A DNA stretch of 64,000 bases from Archilochus colubris (Eukaryota; Chordata; Aves; Apodiformes; Trochilidae): positions 15,967,660 to 16,031,659 of the forward strand of contig CM041089.1 of assembly GCA_023079485.1 (NCBI GenBank), given 5' to 3'. Under the pieces are notes generated by a model, which worked only from the letters and a program-made list of their open reading frames with translations, was not told where the DNA came from and made no database searches. Positions 37,131 to 50,735 of this stretch are shown one piece after another (within the stretch, counting starts at the first letter, position 1; each line of letters begins with the position of its first letter). A program made the translations under genes and the position numbers.

Positions 37131-38069
37131 TTCATATTTCAGAATCTGAGGAAGCAGCAGAGCATTACCAGAAAAAAAGAGACACTATGTGAGCAGTTCT
37201 TTCACTGCTGCTTCAAAAAGCTCCAGCATGAAGCCATGCACATTGTATTACTCATTTTAGAAAGAAAGTGCCTGTTTGAATCTTGCTTGAAGAGGGTACA
37301 ACCTTTTTATAATCTCACAGCACCTCTGTGTCTCATTTCCTTTCTCTCCCATCTCTCTGCAGGCTGCAGCTTTGCAGGAGGCACACACGTGCTGTGAAGC
37401 CATCACTAGGTTTTTATCCTTTTTTTCCTCCATGTCCAGTGCCATGGGAAGTTCCCTGGGGAGCTCAGACAGCCCCCCCCCACACGCAGACACGCAGAGC
37501 TTTATCTGTGTGACTGCAAATGAAGCATCTGACACTGTTCTCCTTTCTTTCTGACTGATCTCCTAAGCTGCTGTGCTCTCAGGAGTGCCCAGCTCTGAAA
37601 AGCAGCTGGAAGAAAACCTCTTTTCACAGAGCTGTTCGAAGGAACATGCTCCATTCCTACCTGGGAAGCTGCAGGAATTCCTGGAGCTGAATCTGTGGAA
37701 GGAAGGGAGGAAGGGGAGGAAGGGACAGGAGGGTTTGGGCTTTGGGCTCTGCCACCTGTGTCTGCAGCTGAGCCTTCAGCACCAACTCCTGCACAGGCTG
37801 GGGGTTCTTTTTTATTAATGTTTTATTATTTATATTTCTGTAATGGTTTTTAATAATGTCTTATTTATTATTAATCATTTTGACTCAGAAGTGGCACACA
37901 TCACACGTGCCCTTACATGTCCCATATTTAATATCATATGATATTAAACAAGACCATTCCTCTGATTCAGGCTGTGAGTTTCAGGGCCTGTCTGCAGGCC
38001 TGGGAAAAGGGCACTGAACTCTGCTTGAACAACCTGTGTACAAGCTGGTACTTATCAGTATGGTGCTTT

Positions 38070-38111
38070 GTATATAAATATAAATATAAATATGGGTATA
38101 TATATATATAA
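38070..38111 (+). repeat. TA/TAAATA low-complexity run
   Basis: TATAAATA units followed by (TA)n, just 5' of the CR1 copy. Confidence 0.85.
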
Positions 38112-38198
38112 GATGGGTATTTTTTTTACCCCAGTTGAAACACTGCTTGAAGCTCCAGACAGAGGCTTCCTACTGGCTTTGAGCAGGGAGGGGTAAGT

Positions 38199-38962
38199 AA
38201 AATCCAACATCCTGCACTTTGGCCACAACAACCCCATGCAGCGCTACAGGCTGGGGACAGAGTGGTTGGAGAGCAGCCAGGCAGAAAGGGACCTGGGAGT
38301 CTGGATTGACAGGAAGCTGAACATGAGCCAGCAGTGTGCCCAGGTGGCCAAGAAGGCCAATGGCATCCTGGGCTGGCTCAGGAACAGCGTGGCCAGCAGG
38401 TCCAGGGAAGGGATTCTGCCCCTGTGCTCAGCCCTGGTGAGGCCACAGCTTGAGTCCTGTGTCCAGTTCTGGGCCCCTCAGCTCAGGAAGGAGATTGAGG
38501 TGCTGGAGCAGGTCCAGAGAAGAGCAAGGAGGCTGTGAAGGGATCCAGCACAAGTCCTGTGAGGAAGGGCTGAGGGAGCTGGGGGTGTTGAGGCTGGAGA
38601 AGAGGAGGCTCAGGGGAGACCTCATCACTCTCTCCAACTCCCTGAAAGGAGGTTGGAGCCAGGGGGGGGTTGGGCTCTTTTCCCAGGCAACTCTCAGCAA
38701 GACAAGAGGGCAGGGTCTCAAGTTGTGCCAGGGGAGGTTTAGGTTGGAGATGAGAAAGAATTTCTTTCTGGAGAGGGTGATCAGGCATTGGAATGGGCTG
38801 CCCAGGGAAGTAGTGGATTCTCCGTGTCTGGAGATCTTTCCAAAGAGCCTGGATGTGGCACTGAGTGCCATGGGCTGGGAACCACGGGGGGAGTGGATCA
38901 AGGGTTGGACTTGATGAGCTCTGAGGTCCCTTCCAACCCAGCCCATTCTATGATTCTATGAT
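38199..38962 (+). mobile_element. CR1 LINE 3' part, young-looking copy
   Basis: Starts within the RT C-terminal region (catcctgcactttggccaca) and codes for [37 protein letters not shown] and [18 protein letters not shown], the typical CR1 ORF2 C-terminus. It runs through the 3' UTR to attctatgattctatgat at 38962. The ORF is truncated at the 5' end. It is nearly identical to the copy at 50736-51468. Confidence 0.95.
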
Positions 38963-39360
38963 CTATTTGTGCAGGATAGCTGGGGAATGCTCCTCCAGGT
39001 CATTCTGATTCCTCAAGTTTGTTTCTTCCTCCAAATATTTGTAGAATAGCAGGCATTTTCAGTATGCCTTTATTCTAATTGTGTATTTGATTAAAATGAA
39101 AACTCATACAACAGCAGCAGCTGTCTTCCCTGTCTCCAAGTCTTTCAGAAAATTCTCTTTCTGAAAATGAAAGGTACAGCTCAGTGATTCATCCCAACTC
39201 CTGACAAATGAGCCCCCCCTGCACTCCCCAGTCTGTCACCTTCCTGTCTCTGTCTCTGTTGCAGAACAGGGACTGCAAGTATCAGACATTCTGCAGCTGG
39301 AATCTGCTGCATTTTCCCTTTGGTCATCGAGGACCTGGATGAGGGGCTGGGGTGTACCCA

Positions 39361-39495
39361 CAATATATATTATATATATTTATATTTATTTATATGTATC
39401 TACATTTACATTTATATATTTATATATATATAAATATAAATATATAAATTTATGTTATTTATATATATAAAATATAAATTTATTTTATATAAAGC
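39361..39495 (+). repeat. AT-rich tract of TATATAT/TATTTATA units
   Basis: About 135 bp almost purely A and T, with interleaved ATAT, TTTATATA and TATAAATA motifs. It resembles the larger AT block at 53755. Confidence 0.92.
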
Positions 39496-39589
39496 ACCTA
39501 TCACCATATTGATAAACATTCTTTGGAACCACTCTGACAGCAGAGGTAAGAACAGGAGTCAGCCTGTTAGTACCTCAGCACTTCTGCTT

Positions 39590-39682
39590 CCAATCCCTTT
39601 TCAGTGGTGCCCAGTAACAGGACAAGGAATAACGGCTTGAAGCCAGAACATGGGAAGTTCCACCTCAACAGGAGGAGAAGTC
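39590..39682 (+). mobile_element. Short CR1 LINE fragment
   Basis: The stretch gtgcccagtaacaggacaag through agttccacctcaacaggagg is the plus-strand counterpart of part of the CR1 copy at 8867-8945. Truncated at both ends. Confidence 0.8.
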
Positions 39683-42283
39683 TGAGGGACCACCAGCACC
39701 ACCAGATTTCAGCAGTTTTTCTCCCAGCAGATGTTAAATGCACCCTATCACTTAGATCTCCCACTACTACTACCCATGACTGCAAAGGAACCCCCCCTTA
39801 GAGTGGGACATGCATAATCCTAGCACTTGATTTAAGTGTTCCCACCAAAATGAGCACAAATACTTTCTCACTTATCTCTACTCATCTGGCTCTTAAATCT
39901 TTCATTGTCCTCTTAATCAGTTTGCAAAAAGCATGTAACAATCTGTGCAGACAAGTCATGTGCAGAGTTTCAGGAAATGATGGAAATTCAGCATTTGAAC
40001 TAGAGAAAAGAAAGGGCCAGGAGATCCATCAGGACTGGAGGAAAACTGCCAGAGAGGTCAGGGAGAGTGGCTGCAAGCAGCTGATGGAGTGAGAGAATGG
40101 GCAGGGATCTCTCTGAGCCTCACCTCATCTACAGCTGTGACAAAATACCCCTTAAAGACCCCATAATCTTACTTAAGCCTGCTGGTAAATTCAGGCCAAA
40201 TGAAAAAGTGGTTGCTTCTTGATCTGCATTTCCTCAAGACAGCTTCTTAACCTGTAGCACTCTGTGTGTGAGCCTGGTTTTAGTGTCTTTGTCTCCTCAT
40301 TGCTTCAGAAATCCCAGTTCCAAAGCAGCCCTGGGGCTGGCTGGCAGCAGGCAGCAGCCTTCAAGAGGACCAAGAGCTGTCAGACCCCCCCTTGCCTCCT
40401 GGAATAAACCAGCCCAGGAATAATTGAGGCCAAGGCAAACACTGTATCAGCAGCAACAAGAAAAACGCTGCTTAGCACAGACACAATGAAAGCACTGCAT
40501 AAAAATTCTGTGCTGCCAAACCCCAGCAAGGCTCCTAATAATGTCCAGCTCTGCATTCCAGTGGGGGCTGCAGTCCCCTGCTCAGCTCCTTGGGATGCTC
40601 TGGCACATCCCTCCCTCTCTGCCTAAATGAAAGGCTCTGCAGTTTTCTCTCCTTACAGGGAAGGCAGGGAACAGATTCATGTGCTGCTCCCTGAGAAGCC
40701 CAGTCCTGTGATTTGGCTGCTGATGGGAAAGGCTTTTGAGCAAAACTTGAGGCAAACAAGCAAGCTGTACCTGTGCAGAACACAAGGGTTACAGATTTTA
40801 AGAGCTACTGGGATGTAAGGCTTTGTCTCTTCAGTATCAGTACAGTCTGAGTTTAATCCAGGTCCTTTCACTGTCCCAGCACACTGAGAAGGAAGGTGGC
40901 TTTGCTGTAATCCTCTTTTCAAGAAAGGCCAAAACAAAACCCTTGGGGAGAGCCTTACAAACTTCTGTGCAACTTGCTGACGGGGTGAGATGCCCCTGAG
41001 GTTCTGGCCCTGACTTTACACAAAGGGCAGAGGATGCCAGTAGCATCCCCAGCTCTCTCACCTGCAGGTAAATGCAGACTTTTAATTTCAAGCCTCAGTG
41101 CTTCCCTACCACATCCTGAACAAAAATCCCACCCCACAGGTCCCCTGAACCGGACAAAGCCTCTCTCAGCAGTGGTTCAATATAGGTAAGGAAATATTCC
41201 TGACCTTTCTGCTGATGGCATCCCCTACCTCTCTGCCCCTCCACCAGAACAAAAGGCTGTAAGGAAATGCAAAATGTCCACTAGTTCCCCACTGGGGAAC
41301 ACTTTTCATTTAATGCCTTGATAATCATTCCCTACAAAGGGCATGGAAGGGAAATTCAATACAGATGGAAAGTGCCTCACCTGTAGGGGCATTTGTGGGA
41401 GCCTAAATGCCTGCTAAGAGAGCAGATGGAGTGTGTTTAAAATGAGATGTCCCTAAGCCTGGCTTAGAAGTGCTCCCCTCTCCACTGACATCTCCTTTGT
41501 ATCATCTGCCTTTAAACTGAAATCCTGTAAGATGTCATTTAGGAGGGACATTGCTCATGGTTTGCAGTTAAGGGACAATATGCTGATTTTTTGTCAGTGT
41601 CATCTGTTTTGCACAGCTCTACTGAGCTTTGTGGGATTCCCTCTTCCTCATTCCCTCCCCAGGCATGAAACATGTGCAGGACCTCACATCTTTTTTTGGA
41701 ATTGCTTTCTTAAACACAACAAAGCAGTTACTTAGTGAACTCTCTTTTCCTGGTTTGACTGCAAAAGCCTACAGCAGGAATCCAACATTTTAGAGACCTT
41801 CCAAGCTTCACTAAGAGAGCTGAAATGCTGACTGGCTCCACCAGTGTTTGACAGCAGAAGGGATGCACTGGCTGTGTAACTTCTGAGCAAAACCAGGGAA
41901 CAGAGGAACAGAAGATGTAGGAAATGTTCTGGGAGTTGTTAGGAGAAGGAAGGTTTCAGAACCACGCTGGTTTGGGTCAGATGAAGTCAGACCTTTCAGC
42001 TGTGCCACAGATTTCACACATGGTCTTGGAAAGTCCCTGTTTCTCTTGTGTTTCTGTTTGTAGAACAGGAATAACCTGACTCAACTCATGCCATAATCCA
42101 GTATGAAAACCAAAGCCAAGCTGGGAGATGGAGCCTTCCTTGTACAGAGAGACAAGGGATGCAGTTTCTTATCTGAGAGGCTCAGTAATTCCTCTGGCAC
42201 TGAGAGGGCAAAACTGAGGCTGATCAGGAAGCCAATGAAGGACAAGTACATCTTGGATTGGCCTGGAGCTGGCAGCTGGTGAA

Positions 42284-42325
42284 ACTGGAAGTGTCCCACT
42301 GGAAGTGTCCCCCTGGAAGTGTCCC
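42284..42325 (+). repeat. Three-copy 14-bp tandem repeat
   Basis: Unit actggaagtgtccc at 42284, 42298 and 42312; the third copy starts cc instead of ac. Confidence 0.92.
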
Positions 42326-43909
42326 ACCATGCCCTCTGACAAGAACCAACAAGATGCAAGAGTTTCTGTAACAAAACGAGAAAGCCAAAGAACCTGGGCT
42401 TTTCAACTCAGTTTTTCCAAGGTCCATGGTTTGTGCATACGATTAATCAGAGTCTCAAGGCAGTGCCTTCTGCCCACAAACACCTGCTGGTGCTCAGAAG
42501 GAGGTGTCAAGGCATCAGACAGCTATCAAAATGCCAGTGGGTCCCAGCAGCAGCTTCAGTGCTCTCAGTTTGAAGCAGGAGCTCTCAGGTATCACAAGTC
42601 ACTGGGATCTGCAACCCCAAACTTTTCATGCAAGAGCAAATTCATGTTTTCAGCAAACTGCATCTTATTTCATCTAAGAGATTCCTCCCAAGACCCAGGG
42701 AGAGCCATATCCCACTGTTCCATACAAAGTGCCTGCTCAGTCTCCTGTGACTGCTGGTAGAAAGGAAAAGGATGCTTTTCTCTAGACAGAGACCACTGCC
42801 ACCTAATCTGTTCTTAGGCACAGCAGCAGCTGAATAACTTGGTTATCAAGTTCTCAAGTTTATGTAAATAAAGAACATTGTAAATATATTCAAGTGCAGC
42901 TCTGTGCACTCCTTACTTGCATACAGAATGAAGGCAACAACAGAGCTGACTGCTGATGGAAGAGGATCCATACCTCCAGCTCCCCATTTCACATGGCATT
43001 TCCCTAGGAAACAGTCCTAGATTTCCTTAAAAAAAGAACTAAATCTGTTTCTTTTTAGTGAACCCAGGAATAAAAGCTTTACATATGCATTCTTGGCTTG
43101 CTGCTTCATGCTTTAAATGAGTTTGAATGCTACAGCAAACACAGAAAGGGCTGGGTAAAATCAGGCAGGTAAATCAAATCCATTTCACACAAAAGGCTGA
43201 TATTGCAAAATAAATCAATTCTTCTTGGGCATTATGCACTTTGAGTGAGAAAAACCCCACCAGCAGGTTTGAGGAATTTCAGGTGAGTGACCACTGAAGT
43301 GCATGGGGTTTTTTTTTACACACCTCATTATTTATACAGCATTTGGGATCCATCTTCCACTGGTCCCATAGGAGGAGCCTTCTGCTTATTTGCAAATGAC
43401 CTCTTCTTCAGCTCATTAAGCCAGTTGGGAAAAAATGATGCTCTCATCTTCAAGAGCAGTGACACCAGCAAAATTGGGTGTGATCATGGCCTAACATCAC
43501 CATTTCCTTTCCAGAATGAAACTCCCTTTGTTGTAGGCTTCCTCCAAAGATGACACATACAGAAGGGTTCCTGTGCCCTGCCACCAACTCCTGCTCTCAG
43601 CAATGCTTCACACATCAGCCTTGTGTCCCCACAGCCCTCACCTTCTGTCCTAGCCCTCCCACCCGCTCAGATTTCTTTCCCCAGACATGGGTCTTTCCTG
43701 CACACCCCAGAAAATGGGTTTTTTGCCTTCATATTTAGTGTTTCCAGGACCAGACCCATGGCAGGGTGTAAGGGCTCCTCTGAGGTATGAGCATGGACGC
43801 TGGATCCAGGCCAGCAGACAAGGGAAATGCCCATGCTTTCAGAACCCATGCTTACACTGAAAATATTCCTAGGACATCTGTATTCAGCCTCTTGGCCTTG
43901 TTTTTTTTT

Positions 43910-43935
43910 AAAACAAAACAAAACAAAACAAAAAC
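43910..43935 (+). repeat. (AAAAC)n microsatellite
   Basis: Five consecutive AAAAC-type units after a T/A run. A similar array occurs at 52364-52392. Confidence 0.9.
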
Positions 43936-45973
43936 CACAATCACTTTCATTTGTCCTCAACAATCATCACTATAACCTCAGATAAACAAATTGGGAAGGC
44001 TGCTAATTAACATGATACATGCTGCTGAGCCTTTGTTTGCCAAGATACATGAAAGGTGGGTTCCACTTGTATTTCAAGTGCTAACAACCTGTTATCTCCA
44101 TCTATACAGAAAACCAAACAAAAAGCTCAGGCTCCTAGGGATGCAGATGTCAATAGAGCCTGAGATCCAATTAGCTGCTGCAAAGGCTTCAGCACCTGCA
44201 GAGGCAAATCAAAGCAGGGACACCAGGCACTTTCTGTGCAGGAACTAGGGGCCATTTGGTGATTTTATACCAGGCAGAACAGTGACATTGGACAAAGATT
44301 CTTTCACAGATGCTGTGAGCAGGGAAAGGGGAAGCCAGCAGTTTACTTACAGAGATGAAAGACTTGGCCATTTGCCCACCAAGCCATTTGCTGCAGCCAT
44401 CCCATGGGATCAGCCTTTGCTTCAATTATTTACAACTCTCATTTCCTTAATTTAAAGGTGAATGAGAGAGCTTCCAAACAAGAGAGCACTGCTAAAATGC
44501 CAGGGGAGATGGGAGAGCAAATGCAACCCATACCCCCTACACTCCCACTGGGGCAAGAGGAGGTGAAGAAGAAGATCCCCAAACCATGGCAGTCTGGGCT
44601 ACCTGCAGAGCCATTTATTTGAGGAACTTTAGTTCATGTCCTCTTAAATTCATGGCTTTGGTAGGAAAATATAAGCCAAATACAGTGGAGCTGTGGGAGT
44701 GGTGGTGGAGATGCTCTGCTGAACAGTGTCCTCAGCTCCTACCAGGCTGAGCTGAAAAGCAAGGTGGGGAGAGGGCTGTTTAAACCATGTCCTCAGGGAA
44801 AGGGATTTTCCTGATTCCTTAGACCAAGGGGAGCAAACGTCTGCTAAGAAGTCATCTTCTTCTGTGCTGGCACTAAAAAACTCATGAAAAACCAAACCAA
44901 AGGGTTAAAATCTCTGCCTAATGGAACTTGCATGGGAAGAGCAATTCTGTGGACACAGAGTGCAGAGGAAGCTGTGGCTTCCAGGATCCAGGGGATGTCA
45001 ATCCCTAGGGGAAAGTGAGATTTGCACACAGCCTGCTTTATTATTTATAAGAGATGCTTTCTCTGAAATTAACTCATCTTAAATAAATAATGCTTTGAAG
45101 AGAAATACCATTGTCCTTGGGGGGAGCAGAGCAGGAGGCAAAGTCAGGGTGAGTACAGCCAGCATCAGACCTGGCACGGGGTCATCTCTGCTCAGGCTGG
45201 AAGTGGGAGAGGTGCAGAATTCATGCTCAGAAAGAAAAAGCAGAAATCACAGATCCAGGGAAGAAACAAGGAGCTTTGGAGGAACATCTGCAGACACTGA
45301 GCAAGAACATTGGAAGAGCTGTGTGGATTTGGTTTGACGAAAATGGATCTCTCGACACCAGAGAAGGTAATAATCTCTTTACCTATGTTTTTCCCTGAAA
45401 AGACACAATTTTCTTCAAAGGACAAAGACTTAAATTGATGGAGCTGCTCACATTTCTGGCACTGTCTCAGGGGTCTCCAGTGGCTACAACCACGTTCCTG
45501 TTGGGCTATATGCAGACTTGCAAACCATTCCCTCTCCAGAACATTTCTTGACACCATGGGAGTTCTGACCTGCAGCAACTGGGTCACTGCTTTTAACCCT
45601 CAGGTACACTTCTCAGTGGAGAGATTATAAACTGGTAAATAAAATGTCTAATAGATCACAAAAGTGAACAACTGGCATTGAATGCTTCTGTTGTTTCAGT
45701 GAGACAGACAACTGCAGCCCCTCACTGCACTGCACTGCAAAGAGATTTTATCACTAATGGGATGATTTGAGATTCAGTCACTGCAAATGAATAAACTACA
45801 GGGAGGTTCCTACCCATAATGACAGAAAACAAGCAACTGGGTGACCTGCCAAAATGCACGTTTCCAACACCCCCTCTTCTCATTCTGTCAGAAAAGAGCC
45901 ACATTTCTCACTGGATGTCACACAGGTTGCAGAAAGCAGCAGTTGTTTCCCCATATATTAACCAGAAATAAGT

Positions 45974-46055
45974 GATGGTCCTGCCCATGCAGGGGCTTGG
46001 AACCGGATGATCTTTAAGGTCCCTTCCAACCCAAAGCATTCTTTGATTCTCTGAT
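45974..46055 (+). mobile_element. CR1 LINE tail fragment
   Basis: Only the terminal part is present: gcaggggcttggaaccggat, gatctttaaggtcccttcca and the tail gcattctttgattctctgat. About 80 bp, plus orientation. Confidence 0.85.
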
Positions 46056-46257
46056 AGTACCCTCAGCAAGTGAGGTGCTGGAGGTCTGCAGTATTTCCAT
46101 ACATCAGGGATGTATATGTGATGTTTATTCACATAAAAAGTGGCATTTCCCAAGAGAGCAGCAGATGCCCTGCTAAATGGCAGAGGTGAGATGAAAGGAG
46201 GAATTGGAAATCCTGCAGGAAGGTTCACCTCAAACCACTCCTGCTTTGGGAGCCCTC

Positions 46258-46422
46258 CTGAAGTACTGGATTCTCCGTGTCTGGAGATCTTTCCAAAGAG
46301 CCTGGATGTGGCACTGAGTGCCATGGGCTGGGAACCACGGGGGGAGTGGATCAAGGGTTGGACTTGGGGATCTCTGAGGTCCCTTCCAACCCAGCCCATT
46401 CTATGATTCTGTGATTCTATGA
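46258..46422 (+). mobile_element. CR1 LINE tail fragment, young subfamily
   Basis: About 165 bp of 3' end from agtactggattctccgtgtc to tgattctgtgattctatgac, nearly identical to the ends of the copies at 38199 and 50736. Strong 5' truncation. Confidence 0.92.
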
Positions 46423-47106
46423 CACCCAGAATGTGCAGCTGCAAACTGGCAGGAGGTTTGGCTGCCCTCCCAAACCCCAGCAGGGTGAGCAGACAGCATC
46501 TGGGGCAGATCCAGGGATGCTTCAGAGCACCCAAAGCAAATGCACATCCTGCAGAAGGGGACACAGTACCTGAACACCTTGGTACCAGTGGCCCATTCAC
46601 TCCCCATGGGCAATGAGTGGGGTCAGGAGAGGCCCAAGAGGTCTCAGCTCTTCAACAACCTAGTGGGAGAACCACAGGAAGGGAAAGGACACTCAGGGAT
46701 GGCAACTGGAAAAGCCAACAAAAGGCAGCATCAAAAATGCAGACAGTGTTCATGTGAGCAGCAAGGGACCCAACAGAGATGAAGGTTTGAGCCTCCTTCC
46801 AACAACCTGCTGGGAAGCAGCTGAGGCTCACACCACCAGGAGCTGGACTAGAGGCAAGCAGACCCCCAGTGAAAGGGGCTGCCCAGGCCAGGGAGGAGAT
46901 GAGTGCCATTCCAAACCCCAAGAAACCAAAATGTTGAGGGAAAAGGAAGGTAAACAGGAGAACTGCTCCCTCACAGGAACTCGGCAAGGTCACAGGGAAC
47001 TGTCTACAGTAATCCAGACTCCAACAAACAACTGGGATGCTGGCCACACCTTCTCCTTCAGCTGGCTACCACTTCTTATCAGTTCCAAGCACAAGCTGCA
47101 TCTTTG

Positions 47107-47132
47107 GGCTGGCTGGCTGGCTGGCTGGCTGG
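47107..47132 (+). repeat. (GGCT)n microsatellite
   Basis: Six GGCT units, followed by GGATGCACC. Encodes WLAGWLAG in one plus-strand frame. Confidence 0.92.
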
Positions 47133-47137
47133 ATGCA

Positions 47138-47185
47138 CCAGGACCCTTAAGGATCCATCTTCCAGGACCCTTGAGGATCCATCTT
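47138..47185 (+). repeat. 24-bp direct duplication
   Basis: Two adjacent 24-bp copies starting ccaggaccctt and ending ggatccatctt, differing at one base (taagg versus tgagg). Confidence 0.92.
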
Positions 47186-50100
47186 CACTGGAAAACCTCA
47201 TCTTGCCTTACCTGCCTGCCAGTCCCCTGGAGGTCACTGATAGATCTGGAAAGGCTGTTTTGGACAAAGACCTCTGGTTTCTTTAGGAGATCAAACTCCA
47301 GTAATATTCACTTGGCTCAAACATGCATCTCGTGTCCAGAACTGCCTCTAAAAGTCTGCACACCATCTGAAGTTTACTGTAAATCAACCACAGCTCAACC
47401 TGTCCCTGCAGACCACAAGCCTGAAGTATGGGCTGTGTCCTGTTACCAACCTGCTCTGCTAATCCATCCCTTCTCTTTCACAAAACCTGAGGTCTTAAAG
47501 GCTTTCTTTGTCTAAAGGCTTTTTTGTTTTGTTTTGGTTTGGTTTTTTATTAAAAAAAAAAATTGGTTGTAATTTACAGCTCTTCTGTGTTGAAGTTTTC
47601 TAAGAGAGGTGCTGTTGTTTTAACCAGGTCAGTGCTGGATCCAAGCATCCCTTCCAGAAATGGCCTCAAGGTCCAGGAATTAATCCACATTGGATGTATT
47701 TTAGGAAGTAAAATCTACAAAATAAGGAACACTACTAAAAATAGGAGGTTCATTCAGTGAGGTTTTTAAGGGGTTCATGACCCAACGTTATTTGGTATTT
47801 TTTTCTCACTGCTAGGGAAGGAAGTATAAAAATCCCTCCTAATGAAATTTTGTAGCTAATAGACAAAACTTGGTGTGCATTGAGCAGTCTGAGGAGATGG
47901 TTTGGCCTGCTTGGTTACAGAGCCTTGTGCTTCACCAGCCAAACACCAGAACAAGTGCTCAGTAAGAAATATGTTGTGTCAAAAGAGCAAAGTGGCAACA
48001 ACTCCAATAGAGGAAAAACTCCAGAAATGACCAGGGCACAGACACCACAGCAGTCAGTGGCCTTGGAGGGCTTGGAGAAACTGCCCAAGTGACCACCACA
48101 CAAAACAAATGTGCAAAATGCTCCCCTGAAGGAGAAATAGGTCAGTGCTCTGTCCCCAACCCAGAGAAGGGTCCTGCATCAGCACCAAAAAATCTGCAGG
48201 GCTGGAATGACAAGGACCACAACAGCACTACAGAAAATCTTGAGACAAAAACTTGGATTCCAATCGTTCTGAAACTGCAAAAGCCACTTCCCTGTGGAGG
48301 TTTCACTGAGCAGCACTGATTTCTTTGAGGCATCCCCGGTAACCACTGAGCTTACAGATGGAGAAAGCATTGCAGTGCTCTGAGCATCCATCCTGCCAAA
48401 GGGAATGTCTGCTCACACAGACAGGCAATTTGTAGATAAATAAATGTGCAACAGGCCATCTGATCTTGGAGTCAGGCTTGGAAAGAGTTAAAACCATAGA
48501 AATCAAAAGCAAGAGATATTCAGGTTTTGCATAAAGCAGCTTTGCAGACAAAAAAAATGACACCCAGGATGTGTGGAGTGAAGGAGTCCTGGCAGCCTGG
48601 ACTGAGAGGACTGAACAAGGTGCAATTACTGAACCTAAATGTTTAGTAACCTAACTAAACCTAACTAATCCTACTCATCTTTTTCTACAACATAAAGGGG
48701 ACAACAGAAACACCCTGATCAGCCAGGGCTGAAATTCCTCCCACCAGGACAGCTTATGCAGAGACATGGGGAAAATAAAATGAAAAATAACACTTTAACA
48801 AATTAGGAAAAAATAGTGGAAATATTAGAAGAACAGCTCTTTCACCCACCTGTGTTCAGTGGATGGCTGTTTCACCAAAACTACGTGAGGGTTAAAACCT
48901 GACAGTTCTGAAACAAACTCTGCAGCTGTTAACGGATGCACCAAAATTGTGATGAAAAAATATTCACTGGAGGGTAAATTCAAACAAAATTAACAGAGAG
49001 GAGAAGAATTTTTACCATCTATTTTTTCTCATTCTCAATCATTTTTACCCCCTCCTGTTTGCTTCTTAGCTGCATTAGAAAGCTTTTGATTTACAGGTCT
49101 GTAAATCTGTACCTCCCATCCCCCACGTGGGAGACCAACAGCATTCACAAACATCCTGACTACCACTCTGCTGCCACACAGCTCAGAAAGAAATCCTCAC
49201 ATCTAAATAAAATCTCTGGGCACAACTGTTACAGCACGAGGAGTATTCCACACACAGCCCAAGGGGTTGGGGGTGTTGGTGTTGAAAGAGTTTTGACTCT
49301 TCCTTGGATTTAGGGGAAAGGAAAGACAGGAGAGAATCAATGGGGTAACTGTGGTTCTTATTATTTGGGATAGATTTAGACTGTTTCCAAATTGCACTCA
49401 ATATTCTGAATTTAGGCAGGGAACTTCTCATTATTTTTCACAAATCAAAGTTCCTACACAAATGTCCTCCAAGCAACAGCCAATTCCCCACGTGGGTTTG
49501 TCAGCCTCCTGAAACTGGAAACCTGCATCAGGTGTCCTCTGATGACAGGGAAAGGGGATGCCAAAGGGGACACTTTAAACCTGCAAAGAACACCTTTTTT
49601 TTTTCCTGCAGGATCATGCACCACACACCAAGAGGAAAAAGCTGCTGAAGCAAGAGAGAAATTGCAATTTCCTTTGAAAAAGCAACACTGCTTCCCACAG
49701 AACCACCTCTGGTTTGACCTGACCCATCATTTACAGAGAGGGCAAAAGGCCACCCCTAGAATTATTTTGGCCATGTAGTTCTTAAATGTCAGAGAGAAAT
49801 TCTGAGAAATCTAATTCATGATTTGCAGGCTTCATAAAGTTTTCACAAGTAATTTTAAACTTAAATCACGTTTAACAAATCCATCATTTATTGACAGAAA
49901 CATTAGGACTCCAATGCAGGGTGACTTGTGAGGAAGTGAAAGAAAGAGGGGGTGAGGGTGGAAAAAAGTGCTCCCTTCTGCTACAGAAGTCCATTTAGTC
50001 AGGGACAAAAACTCAGACATGGGAACAATCATTTTCTATTTCCACCTGCTCACAAACAGGCAAATTAAGAAGAGTTTTTAGAAGACAGAGGTTTTAGAAG

Positions 50101-50735
50101 AGCAGTTTTTAAAGAAGATAAAATTATCTTCTAGAAGTTGGGTAAGAAGATCCAAGCTAAACTCAAGAACAAGGAAATAGTAAGTTTTCTGTTTTCTTCT
50201 TATTTATGGAGACATCGGAAGGATGGAATGCAGTAAAGTCCCACCCTCTGAAAGAGGAGGGAATAAACAAGAAGATGCCAAAGCAAGTAAAACACAGCAG
50301 TGAAGTCCACATATTTGTTATCAATTTTAGCCCTCATCATGCTGAATCCTCTGGTTCTGGCTGAGGAGATGCTGAAAATCTATAAAGACTGTGATTATAT
50401 TTTGATTTATATTTAAGAATTTAGGACAGAGTTAGTCCAAACTTTACCAAGTAGATAGTTTTTAAATAAATGGTATTCAAATACATTTCCCAGAGGCCTG
50501 TTTAATCTGCTCCTAACAACAAGAACCTCCTTGATGCTGTGTAGCCATCTCCCTTCAGTGCAACTTGCTAGACAGAAATATATTCTTTTTAAAACGGCAG
50601 ATAGCAGTATTATTTACTGTACTTTATTTCTCATACCATTATTGCACTTGTAGAGCAATTGCTATTTCTGGCCACTCATTCTGAGCAATGTTATTTTAAA
50701 AAAAAAAAATCATTTCACACATTAAATGACTTCAG

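Larger units (their letters stand above)
39683..45973 (-). other. TSPAN4: TSPAN4 upstream intron, central part
   Basis: A 6.3-kb stretch with no recognised exon. It contains a threefold 14-bp tandem at 42284-42325 and an (AAAAC)n run at 43910-43935. Short open frames show no domain. Confidence 0.5.
46423..50735 (-). other. TSPAN4: TSPAN4 upstream intron segment
   Basis: No recognised exon. It contains a 253-codon plus-strand frame (46754-47515, non-ATG start) that runs through a GGCT microsatellite and a 24-bp duplication, plus ordinary AT-rich sequence after 47500. Confidence 0.5.

Noticed and set aside
36416..37135. 239-codon minus-strand open frame
   Set aside because: It is the antisense of a CR1 copy (36472-37130) plus flanks; the same peptide pieces (VSAGDALGAAQ) recur in the antisense of the small CR1 fragment at 36197.
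38428..38946. 154-172-codon open frames on both strands, repeated at 50940-51464, 59836-60448 and 62181-62648
   Set aside because: All are CR1 3' region, sense or antisense.
45908..46600. 230-codon minus-strand open frame
   Set aside because: Its recognisable middle part ([20 protein letters not shown]) is the antisense of the CR1 tail and recurs at every copy of that subfamily.
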